Positions 1 through 5,445 of a DNA stretch of 6,466 nt are shown here, piece after piece. Both the position numbers and the translations under genes were made by a program. Within the stretch, counting starts at the first letter, position 1, and every line of letters starts with the position of its first letter. This DNA comes from UMGS1696 sp964558485 (lineage in GTDB: Bacteria > Bacillota > Clostridia > Oscillospirales > CAG-272): assembly GCA_964558485.1 (NCBI GenBank), contig CAZLED010000122.1, forward strand, positions 1 to 6,466. The letters run 5' to 3'. A model generated the notes under the pieces. The model was given only the letters and a program-made list of their open reading frames with translations. It ran no database searches and was not told the DNA's origin.

Positions 1-618
1 GGCCACCAGTGCGGTCAGATCCACCCGATGCACGGAGCAGCCCTTCGGCCGATAGGGCACGTTTCCCTGGGCGATCCGCAGGGCCAGCGCTTCGGCGATC
101 GCAGTCTTGCCCACGCCGGGTTCGCCGATGAGACAGGGGTTGTTCTTCTGGCGACGGCACAGGATCTGCACCACACGCTCCAGCTCCCGGTCTCTGCCTA
201 CCACCCGGTCGATCTGTCCGGCAGCGGCCTTTTCGGTCAGGTTGGTGGTGTACTGGTTCAGGAACTTGGGCTCCTTGTCTTCGCTCTTGCCGGGACGCTT
301 CCGACGACTTTCCTTGGCTTCGCCGCCGTTTTGTTCCCCTTGCTTCATGAGCTTTTCAAAATTGAGAAAGGGCGTGCGGGTCTGGGGATCTTCTCCTTCC
401 CCATCGCCTACGCTGTCGGCAAAGGCTTCCATTTCGCTGTTGAGCTGTTCGATGGCGTCGTCGTCCAGGCCGCTCTGGGACAGCATATCGTCCAGCGGCT
501 TGATCCCCAGCTCCTTGGCGCACTTCAGGCACAGACCTTCGCTTTTGGTCTCGCCATTTTCCATTCGTGTCAAAAACACTACGGCCACTCGCTTGTGGCA
601 TCGAGAACACATGGTCAT
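1..618 (-). CDS. ClpE-like AAA+ Clp protease ATP-binding subunit, N-terminal part (runs off left edge)
   Basis: This is the first 206 codons of a Clp/Hsp100 unfoldase, which unfolds proteins for the ClpP peptidase or for refolding in the cytoplasm. Residues 4-33 hold a zinc-finger pattern, C4-x2-C7 and C30-x2-C33, as in ClpE; the double Clp-N repeat of ClpC/ClpA is absent. A charged, probably flexible linker follows (about 50-115). The first AAA+ domain starts near residue 120, with the Clp-typical IDRVVGRDRELERVVQIL (136-153) and Walker A GEPGVGKT (165-172). Walker B, the second AAA+ domain and any ClpP-binding loop lie beyond the window. The ATG at 618 is preceded by GGAG ten bases upstream; a second in-frame ATG at 612 is spaced less well. 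It follows the CvpA-family gene by 61 bases, and no CtsR-type operator is visible. Assignment to the Clp family is firm; ClpE rather than another zinc-finger Clp ATPase is likely but not proven. Confidence 0.9.
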   Translation of the reverse strand, partial: MTMCSRCHKRVAVVFLTRMENGETKSEGLCLKCAKELGIKPLDDMLSQSGLDDDAIEQLNSEMEAFADSVGDGEGEDPQTRTPFLNFEKLMKQGEQNGGEAKESRRKRPGKSEDKEPKFLNQYTTNLTEKAAAGQIDRVVGRDRELERVVQILCRRQKNNPCLIGEPGVGKTAIAEALALRIAQGNVPYRPKGCSVHRVDLTALVA

Positions 619-679
619 GAAATTATTTCTCCGTTTTGTATGTTATATATGCAGCCAATAGACATAACTGCTTTTTCGT

Positions 680-1408
680 TTATCCCAATATCTCCGTGAG
701 CACGGGCAGCCAGCTCTGGTCCAGGATCCAGCGGCACAGCACGGTATTTTGCACCGCCGCCGCACCAAACAGCTTGGGATCGATGGGGCCCAGCGCTTCC
801 ACCAGACTGCCGCCGACAATGGCGATCACGTAGGCGAAAAATGCCGCTTCGAGACAGCCGAAGACAAAGCCGGCAAAGTGGTTGGCTTCCGACAGCACCG
901 GCAGATGGAAGAACAGATCTCCCAACCACGCCACAAAGGTCAATCCCACATACACCGCCAAAAACACCAGCGCAAAGGCAGCGGCAGAGGCGACCATGGT
1001 GGCACAGGGATCGGCGATCTGGGCAGAATAGTCGGCAATGACGCTTTCGTCTGCCTGGGTCACCTGGGCCAGCTTTTCGGAAAAGCTGGGGATATCGATG
1101 CCGTACCGGGTCAGGATGGCCGTGTACGCTTCCGGCAGATCGGCAGCCACCTTGGACAGGTCGTAGGTCTGGGTCTCCAGATTCAGCGCCAGGGAACGCA
1201 GTGTCTCCCCGATCCCACCAGCGATGCGGTCGATGATATAATTTTCTTTGAGGGATTCTCGTACCACCGGTGTGTAGGCCCAGGCAGCCAGCAGAGAGAC
1301 CGCTCCTTTGACCAGTCCCATAGCCGAACGGATGAAGCCCTTTCTCACACCGGACACGATACACCAGATGGCACAGAGCAATATCAAACCATCCAGCAGC
1401 AAACTCAT
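680..1408 (-). CDS. CvpA-family integral membrane protein
   Basis: This 242-residue membrane protein resembles the CvpA (colicin V production) family. Hydrophobic segments lie at about residues 5-20, 34-48, 137-160 and 178-199. VRKGFIRSAMGL (21-32), after the first helix, and NHFAGFVFGCLEAAFFAYVI (177-196), the last helix, match the family's usual layout of a Gly-rich helix followed by a small-residue helix near the C-terminus. The soluble stretch between helices 2 and 3 (about 50-135) is longer than in short CvpA proteins, as is common in Clostridia. I chose the ATG at 1408 because GGAAGGTGATC lies just upstream, a near-perfect match to the 16S rRNA 3' end; an earlier ATG at 1441 would include that site in the coding sequence. 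It follows the DUF5711-like gene by 43 bases and probably shares its transcript. CvpA proteins have been linked to envelope homeostasis, but no biochemical role can be read here. Confidence 0.82.
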   Translation of the reverse strand: MSLLLDGLILLCAIWCIVSGVRKGFIRSAMGLVKGAVSLLAAWAYTPVVRESLKENYIIDRIAGGIGETLRSLALNLETQTYDLSKVAADLPEAYTAILTRYGIDIPSFSEKLAQVTQADESVIADYSAQIADPCATMVASAAAFALVFLAVYVGLTFVAWLGDLFFHLPVLSEANHFAGFVFGCLEAAFFAYVIAIVGGSLVEALGPIDPKLFGAAAVQNTVLCRWILDQSWLPVLTEILG

Positions 1409-1410
1409 GG

Positions 1411-1421
1411 GATCACCTTCC
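1411..1421 (-). promoter_or_regulatory. Strong ribosome binding site that fixes the cvpA-family start
   Basis: On the minus strand this reads GGAAGGTGATC, matching eight or more bases of the anti-Shine-Dalgarno complement AAGGAGGTGATC, and ends two bases before the ATG at 1408. It decides between that ATG and the in-frame ATG 33 bases upstream. Confidence 0.8.
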
Positions 1422-1451
1422 TTATATATGTTGGATTGCAAAGCAGCTCTC

Positions 1452-2699
1452 TTACGATGCCGCTATCTCGGTCTCTTCGGTATCGGCAAAGACAGCCGGG
1501 TACATACAGTCCTTGGTGCAGACCATGATGCCGTGACTGCTCCGACAAATGGTCAGCACATCGTCGTCCGCCAGGGTGTAGGTCTTGCAAATGCCGCCTT
1601 CGTCCATGGACAGCACCGCACCCGGTGTCAGCACGGCACAGAGCGCACCATCGGTGTTCACGGAAACACGGCGCATCCGTTCCCGGTACATCTGGGAGAG
1701 CAGGATGTTGCCGTCGGTATCCAGCACCACCACCCGGTTCTCACTGCCCAGTGCGTTCTCCGCACCCACCAGCGCCACGTATCCGTCGGCCATATCCGCA
1801 CTGACCAGCGTCATACCGGTCAGAGAATACCGTCCCACCTGGTTGCCCTCTGCATCGAAGAACAGCACCGCACCGTCGCACAGCACCGTAAAGGAGCCGT
1901 CCGGGTGAAATTCTGCCTGCAATGGCATGAGACCGCCGTAGGTGGTGGTCAGTAGAGGTTCTGCGACGCCGGCTGCACATAAGGACACCTCACAGGAAAA
2001 GTCCGTCTCGCCGGGGATCGCAGACACGATGACCACACGCTGCCCGTCTTCCCGGATGGAAGCGTCCATGACGTAGTGGTCCTTGTAGATGGACATGGTG
2101 TGGTTCAAAGCCTCGTTGTAGAGCTGCACCACGTATTTGGTCTCGTTGGAACGGGTCACCAGCACATAGGCACCATTGTCGCTCATGTCGGCGCACAGGA
2201 TCTTGAAGTCCGTATCCCGTTTGACCACACGGGTCAGGGTGTTGTAGATGGCATAGCTCTTGCCGCCCAGGTCGTAGGTCAGCACATATTTGCCGGACAC
2301 CGACAGGCACGGGGACGTGTAGTTCAGGGTATCCGTGGTGAGCACGATCCCGGCAGAGTCGTAGATGGTCAGCACATCCGTACCAGCCACCGCCATGCCC
2401 GTCTTATAGGGTGCGAACTGCAGGGTCTCGTGCCGGGCATAGTTGACCACAGCGGCTTCGTAGGCTGCGTCCAGCATATGCAGATCGAAGTCCCGTGCCA
2501 GGTAGGTCAGGTTGTCGTAGGTGATGTACTCCCGACCCACGGCCAGCACCAGCAGGCAGAACAGCACCAGCACCACCGCTGCCACCGCCGCCATAGCCCG
2601 GTACATCGCAGATACCTTGGCATAATATCGATTGGTCTGGGGTCTGATCCCACCGGACACACGCAGCCCTGTCCCCGGCGAAGAATTTGGTTTTGCCAA
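1452..2699 (-). CDS. DUF5711-like single-pass membrane protein with an extracytoplasmic beta-rich domain
   Basis: This protein has 415 residues if translation starts at TTG 2699. A basic, proline-containing cytoplasmic N-terminus (1-35) precedes one strongly hydrophobic helix (about 36-55). A long beta-rich region with repeated short strand-turn units follows, for example LSVSGKYVLTYDLGG (132-146), MSDNGAYVLVTRS (172-184) and VLDTDGNILLSQ (325-336), suggesting a beta-propeller-like fold outside the membrane. From memory it resembles the DUF5711 family of Clostridia, which often neighbours CvpA genes; the function is unknown. I chose TTG because GAGGGGGTG sits five to seven bases upstream and because the helix then falls at the normal place. 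The frame stays open upstream to an ATG at 3032, but those codons cross the repeat element and truA and are not credible. An alternative start is the ATG at 2606 (residue 32), at the edge of the helix. It lies 43 bases upstream of the CvpA-family gene. Confidence 0.8.
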   Translation of the reverse strand: MAKPNSSPGTGLRVSGGIRPQTNRYYAKVSAMYRAMAAVAAVVLVLFCLLVLAVGREYITYDNLTYLARDFDLHMLDAAYEAAVVNYARHETLQFAPYKTGMAVAGTDVLTIYDSAGIVLTTDTLNYTSPCLSVSGKYVLTYDLGGKSYAIYNTLTRVVKRDTDFKILCADMSDNGAYVLVTRSNETKYVVQLYNEALNHTMSIYKDHYVMDASIREDGQRVVIVSAIPGETDFSCEVSLCAAGVAEPLLTTTYGGLMPLQAEFHPDGSFTVLCDGAVLFFDAEGNQVGRYSLTGMTLVSADMADGYVALVGAENALGSENRVVVLDTDGNILLSQMYRERMRRVSVNTDGALCAVLTPGAVLSMDEGGICKTYTLADDDVLTICRSSHGIMVCTKDCMYPAVFADTEETEIAAS

Positions 2700-2704
2700 T
2701 GCCG

Positions 2705-2713
2705 CACCCCCTC
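2705..2713 (-). promoter_or_regulatory. Ribosome binding site supporting a TTG start
   Basis: The minus strand reads GAGGGGGTG, then CGGCA, then TTG at 2699. It is the only good Shine-Dalgarno match near the N-terminus of the DUF5711-like gene and is the main evidence for the non-ATG start. Confidence 0.65.
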
Positions 2714-2720
2714 GGTTTAA

Positions 2721-2748
2721 TGAAGAATGAAGAATGAATAATGAAGAA
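2721..2748. repeat. Four tandem copies of the heptamer TGAAGAA
   Basis: Exact 7-bp units at 2721, 2728, 2735 and 2742: TGAAGAA, TGAAGAA, TGAATAA, TGAAGAA. Only the third copy differs, by one base. The array forms the left end of the 152-bp non-coding stretch between truA and the DUF5711-like gene, and ends eight bases before the ribosome binding site of the latter. Confidence 0.9.
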
Positions 2749-2750
2749 TT

Positions 2751-2810
2751 ATGGATGATTTTGCGGTTTTGTTTTTCTATGACGTTTGTTTGTGGCGCAA
2801 AATCTTCCAT
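2751..2810. repeat. 15-bp inverted repeat with a 30-base loop
   Basis: The left arm 2751-2765 (ATGGATGATTTTGCG) pairs with the right arm 2796-2810 (CGCAAAATCTTCCAT) at 14 of 15 positions. The loop, 2766-2795, is T-rich. It is centred between the two heptamer arrays. There is no T-run after the stem on the minus strand, so it does not look like a standard intrinsic terminator for truA, though an RNA hairpin could still form. Confidence 0.8.
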
Positions 2811-2837
2811 TGATTTTTGTTTTGTTTTTTGGTTGTG

Positions 2838-2872
2838 TGACTTCTGACTTCTGACCTCTGACGTCTGACTTC
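2838..2872. repeat. Five tandem copies of the heptamer TGACTTC
   Basis: Units start at 2838, 2845, 2852, 2859 and 2866: TGACTTC, TGACTTC, TGACCTC, TGACGTC, TGACTTC. The third and fourth each differ by one base at the same position (fifth base). The last copy ends at 2872, directly against the truA stop codon at 2873-2875, so the array fills the right end of the non-coding element. Confidence 0.9.
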
Positions 2873-3691
2873 TCATTCGCATTGCCAGACGATGCCGTAT
2901 TCTTTGGGGTATTCTACTTCCTCCAGATACAGGCCGCAGGCTGGAGCGGTTTTGCCGGATTTGGTGCGGTCTTTGGCGCAGAGGATCGATTCCATGTCTT
3001 CTATCGGTCGCAGGGTCTTGCCGAATTCCCACAGGGTACCGGTGATGATGCGCACCATGTTGTAGAGAAATCCATCGGCCGACACCCGCAGTGTGATGCT
3101 TCCCTCTCCCGTTCGTCTCACGGTCAGTGCGGTGATGGTACGGGTCGGGTCGGTGATCTTGGAGCCGCTTGCCATAAAGGACGCAAAATCATGCTTGCCC
3201 ACCAGCACCTGTCCCACCTTCTCCATATGCGCCACCTGTTCCTCGGTAAAGGGCACATAGGTCTCCCACACCCGATCGGTGCAGAAGGGATCGTGAAAAG
3301 GTCGGTCGCTCATGCGGTAGAGATAGGTCTTGCCCACCACGCTGTACCGGGGATGAAACTCGTCCGGCACCAGGCAGGCACCGGTGATGGCAATATCCTC
3401 CGGCAAGAACCGCTTGGCAGCCCGATGAAATTTCGCCGGTGGAATGGACAGCCAATCTGCTCCAAGTGGCTTCGCCACTTGATGTGACTCTGCCACCGGT
3501 GCTATCGCCGCACAAAAGCCCAGTGCGTGTACACCGGCGTCGGTACGGGAGCTGCCGGTCACGCTACAGGGAAAGCCCAGGGTCTTCGCAAAGGCTTCGG
3601 TAAGTGCTTCCTGCACCGACAGACCGTTTTCCTGTTTCTGGAAACCGCAATAGTGTGTGCCATCGTAGGCGATCCGCAAAAGCAGCTTCAC
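2873..3691 (-). CDS. truA: tRNA pseudouridine(38-40) synthase TruA
   Basis: TruA isomerises uridines 38-40 in the anticodon stem-loop of many tRNAs to pseudouridine. The 272-residue protein has the family's start LLLRIAYDGTHYCGFQ (3-18), the catalytic loop SRTDAGVHA (48-56) with nucleophile Asp51, KTYLYRM (121-127), HDFASFMASGS (167-177), FLYNMVRIITGTL (208-220) and TAPACGLYL (248-256). Start is GTG at 3691, whose bases overlap the TGA of the upstream gene (GTGA). GGGAAAGGA lies nine bases upstream, inside that gene. An ATG further upstream (3892) would only add codons out of frame with the real upstream gene. Compared with B. subtilis and E. coli TruA from memory, about 14 residues (near 66-80) are extra, and this stretch contains a perfect hairpin. 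The position downstream of ecfA1-ecfA2-ecfT matches the conserved Firmicutes cluster. All key residues are present, so it is probably active. Confidence 0.95.
   Translation of the reverse strand: MKLLLRIAYDGTHYCGFQKQENGLSVQEALTEAFAKTLGFPCSVTGSSRTDAGVHALGFCAAIAPVAESHQVAKPLGADWLSIPPAKFHRAAKRFLPEDIAITGACLVPDEFHPRYSVVGKTYLYRMSDRPFHDPFCTDRVWETYVPFTEEQVAHMEKVGQVLVGKHDFASFMASGSKITDPTRTITALTVRRTGEGSITLRVSADGFLYNMVRIITGTLWEFGKTLRPIEDMESILCAKDRTKSGKTAPACGLYLEEVEYPKEYGIVWQCE
3463..3481. repeat. Perfect 8-bp hairpin inside truA
   Basis: CAAGTGGC, then TTC, then GCCACTTG: eight paired bases with a 3-base loop and no mismatch. It lies within the codons that appear to be extra relative to standard TruA proteins and keeps the reading frame open. 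Confidence 0.85.
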
Positions 3692-3948
3692 GGGGTCTGA
3701 TCCTTTCCCTTCCCCTGCTTCTTGCCCTTGCCCATCTCGACCATCGCCAGCACCGCATTGCCGATCAGTCCCACCAGGCAGGTATAGGCAAAGAACCAAC
3801 CCCAGGTGAAATTGGGTGTGTCCAGGGCGTACAGGCAAATGGCCAGCCCGATCAGGCACACCACCGCCACGGCGATGCAAACGATACGACACTTGTATAG
3901 TGCAGAGTTCGTTTGCTGCAGCTGTTTGTCATGTATGCTGTTTTTCAT
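3688..3948 (-). CDS. Small two-helix membrane protein of unknown function
   Basis: The 86-residue protein has two hydrophobic segments, about residues 22-42 and 50-70, with a short loop between them (ALDTPNFTW). The C-terminal tail is strongly basic (KGKKQGKGK, 74-82). By the positive-inside rule both ends face the cytoplasm, the hairpin loop outside. I do not recognise a family. The ATG at 3948 has AAAGGAG seven bases upstream and overlaps the stop of the acetyltransferase gene (ATGA). Its own TGA overlaps the GTG of truA (GTGA). These two 4-base overlaps make a tightly coupled three-gene unit, and the good ribosome binding site plus coupling make it a real gene despite its size. The link to TruA or the acetyltransferase is only positional. 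Confidence 0.82.
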   Translation of the reverse strand: MKNSIHDKQLQQTNSALYKCRIVCIAVAVVCLIGLAICLYALDTPNFTWGWFFAYTCLVGLIGNAVLAMVEMGKGKKQGKGKDQTP

Positions 3949-4406
3949 ACGGTTGCTCCTTTGTGTTCCTTTCGGTATAGCCGGGTGTCCTCGCCGTCAC
4001 TGCCATGGACCATGGTGAAAAACTGCCAGCCGTAGCGCTCGTAAAAGGACGTGTGATCCGTCACCAGATACAGGGTATCGATGCCCATCCGGCAGGCTTC
4101 TCTTTCGGCGTGAGACAGCAGGCGTCCGGCGATCCCACGGCAGCGATAGTCCTCGTCCACCCACAGTGCGCACAGGTTCGGCGTCAGGTCTGCCCGGTCG
4201 TGGAAGTCGTTGGCAATGAGCCCACAGCCGCCCACGATGGTCTCCCCTTCCAGCGCCAGATACCACTTGGGGATGCCGCAGGGATTTGTCAGTGCCGCCT
4301 GCATACTGTCCAGATAGGCGGTCGTGGGAATGTGCCAACGGTCGTGAAACCATGCGGCCCCTTCCGTCAGCAGCTCCGGTCGTTCGTTCAAAGAAATGAT
4401 GTGCAT
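3945..4406 (-). CDS. GNAT-family N-acetyltransferase
   Basis: This 153-residue cytoplasmic enzyme transfers an acetyl group from acetyl-CoA to an amine on an unknown substrate. The acetyl-CoA loop is in motif A: LWVDEDYRCRGIAGRLLSHA (81-100), with the R/Q-x-x-G-x-A signature at R88-A93. Motif B ends in the common F-Y-x-R-Y-G-W (121-127). The central strand WYLALEGETIVGGCGL (48-63) precedes motif A as expected. Length is normal for a single GNAT domain. The ATG at 4406 has AAAGGAG eight bases upstream. Its TGA overlaps the ATG of the small membrane protein. About 108 bases separate it from ecfT, with a possible promoter, so it may head its own transcript with the membrane protein and truA. Substrate cannot be inferred; RimI-like protein acetylation or small-molecule acetylation are both possible. 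Confidence 0.9.
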   Translation of the reverse strand: MHIISLNERPELLTEGAAWFHDRWHIPTTAYLDSMQAALTNPCGIPKWYLALEGETIVGGCGLIANDFHDRADLTPNLCALWVDEDYRCRGIAGRLLSHAEREACRMGIDTLYLVTDHTSFYERYGWQFFTMVHGSDGEDTRLYRKEHKGATV

Positions 4407-4467
4407 AGAGAATGCTCCTTTCTGCAGCGATACACGTTGCCGGGATCTTTTTTACCATTGGGTACGG

Positions 4468-4496
4468 TGCTTATATTTGCGCTATGCAAGGGTCAA
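4468..4496 (-). promoter_or_regulatory. Possible sigma-A promoter for the acetyltransferase-truA unit
   Basis: The minus strand reads TTGACC (4496-4491) as a -35 box. A -10 could be TATAAG (4475-4470, 15-base spacer) or TAAGCA (4473-4468, 17-base spacer). Neither pairs ideal spacing with an ideal -10. It sits in the only gap of about 100 bases before the acetyltransferase gene, and no clear terminator for ecfT precedes it. Confidence 0.4.
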
Positions 4497-4514
4497 AATA
4501 TGGTCCTCTACGGT

Positions 4515-5342
4515 TTACATGGCCAGTCCGATGCCGGGCAGTACACCGTTGAGCAGCACCACGCCTACGCCCAGCAGCACCACCACAGCCATGGCGGCAA
4601 AGTCCTGCCAGCGATAGTGCAGTACGTTCATGCGGGTACGACCGGCACCACCGGTGTAGCAGCGGCATTCCATAGCGGTAGCCAGCTCATCGGCCCGGCG
4701 GAAGGCAGACACGAACAGGGGCACCAAAATCGGGATCAGTGCCTTGGCACGCTGCAGCAGGTTTCCTTCGGTAAAGTCTGCACCACGGGCCTTCTGGGCA
4801 TTCATGATCTTTTCCGTTTCCTCGATCAGCGTGGGAATGAACCGCAGGGCGATGGACATCATCATGGCAAATTCATGCACCGGCACGTGCAGCTTGTTCA
4901 GTGGGGAGAGCAGCTGCTCCAGTCCATCGGTCAGGGCAATGGGCGTGGTGGTGTAGGTCAGGAACATGGAGGTACAGATGAGCAGCAGCATGATCCGCAC
5001 CACGATCAGCACCGCATTGACGATGCCTTCCAGGTACACCTTGATGGGACCCAGGGCGAACAGCAGGTGCTCTCCCTGCATCCAGAATATGTTGATGACG
5101 GCGGTAAATAGAATGATAAAGGTCAGGGCCTTCATGCTGCCCAGCACGATCCGGGGTGAGATGCCGGAGATGGTCACCAGCCCCATGGAGAAAAGGGTCA
5201 GAAGCACAAAGGCCACGGCACTTTTCGCCAGAAAGATCACCACGATGTAGAACACCGCCAAAAGGATCTTTGCCCGTGGATCCAGCCGGTGCAGCAGCGA
5301 ATCCCCTTCGCAGTATTGTCCAAATGCAATATCAGATTTCAT
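4515..5342 (-). CDS. ecfT: Energy-coupling factor transporter transmembrane subunit EcfT
   Basis: EcfT is the membrane scaffold that links the two EcfA ATPases to exchangeable S components in ECF importers of vitamins and other micronutrients. The 275-residue length is normal. The N-terminus has the family's FGQYCEGDSLLHRLDPRAK (7-25), followed by hydrophobic segments near 26-39, 41-58, 70-87 and 106-130, and a final helix at 246-268. The two coupling-helix motifs are QKARGADF (183-190) and AMECRCYTGG (223-232). The first has the canonical Ala-Arg-Gly; the second reads Cys-Arg-Cys instead of Ala-Arg-Gly/Cys. The conserved Arg is kept in both. Start ATG 5342 has only a weak site, AAAGAGAAAG, upstream. 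It lies about 90 bases after ecfA2 rather than overlapping it, with a palindromic repeat at the junction. Confidence 0.95.
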   Translation of the reverse strand: MKSDIAFGQYCEGDSLLHRLDPRAKILLAVFYIVVIFLAKSAVAFVLLTLFSMGLVTISGISPRIVLGSMKALTFIILFTAVINIFWMQGEHLLFALGPIKVYLEGIVNAVLIVVRIMLLLICTSMFLTYTTTPIALTDGLEQLLSPLNKLHVPVHEFAMMMSIALRFIPTLIEETEKIMNAQKARGADFTEGNLLQRAKALIPILVPLFVSAFRRADELATAMECRCYTGGAGRTRMNVLHYRWQDFAAMAVVVLLGVGVVLLNGVLPGIGLAM

Positions 5343-5425
5343 ATAGCTTTCTCTTTATATTCGTTTTGTTGTGAAGTTCCAGTACGGTCGAACAATGACA
5401 ACACCATAATAAATGGATGTCCAAT

Positions 5426-5445
5426 GGAACGGTCAAGACCGTTCC
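5426..5445. repeat. Perfect 9-bp palindrome at the 3' end of ecfA2
   Basis: GGAACGGTC, AA, GACCGTTCC: nine paired bases with a 2-base loop. It contains the ecfA2 stop (5433-5435) and encodes its last residues (RERS region). Just to its right is the small palindrome CTACCCGTAG (5446-5455). On the minus strand the pair reads GTAGGGAACGG and onward, the style of dispersed short repeats I recall from Oscillospiraceae genomes; that recollection is unverified. As RNA it is a stable stem but has no T-run after it. Confidence 0.85.

Noticed and set aside
619..679. Promoter or CtsR/CIRCE operator before the Clp gene
   Set aside because: There is a TATAAC-like stretch but no -35 at suitable distance, and no GGTCAAA tandem heptamer or CIRCE inverted repeat.
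28..699. Plus-strand open frame opposite the Clp ATPase gene
   Set aside because: The minus strand carries the zinc finger, the AAA+ motifs and a ribosome binding site; the plus-strand peptide matches nothing I know.
1409..1441. Upstream ATG start for the CvpA-family gene
   Set aside because: It would put the near-perfect ribosome binding site inside the coding region and adds eleven residues not expected before the first helix.
2751..2810. Intrinsic terminator of truA
   Set aside because: The stem is AT-rich, the loop is 30 bases, and no T-run follows on the minus strand.
2721..2872. CRISPR array or origin iterons
   Set aside because: The 7-bp units are directly adjacent with no spacers, and the arrays are only four and five copies with no DnaA boxes or replication gene nearby.
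4005..5111. Long open frame on the plus strand (368 codons, rich in Gln, His, Gly)
   Set aside because: It lies antisense to the acetyltransferase and EcfT genes, has no ribosome binding site, no recognisable domain and the composition of a reverse-strand shadow. The opposite strand has clear family motifs.
5343..5425. Separate promoter for ecfT
   Set aside because: TTGTCA and TATAAA-like hexamers are present but do not pair at a suitable spacing.
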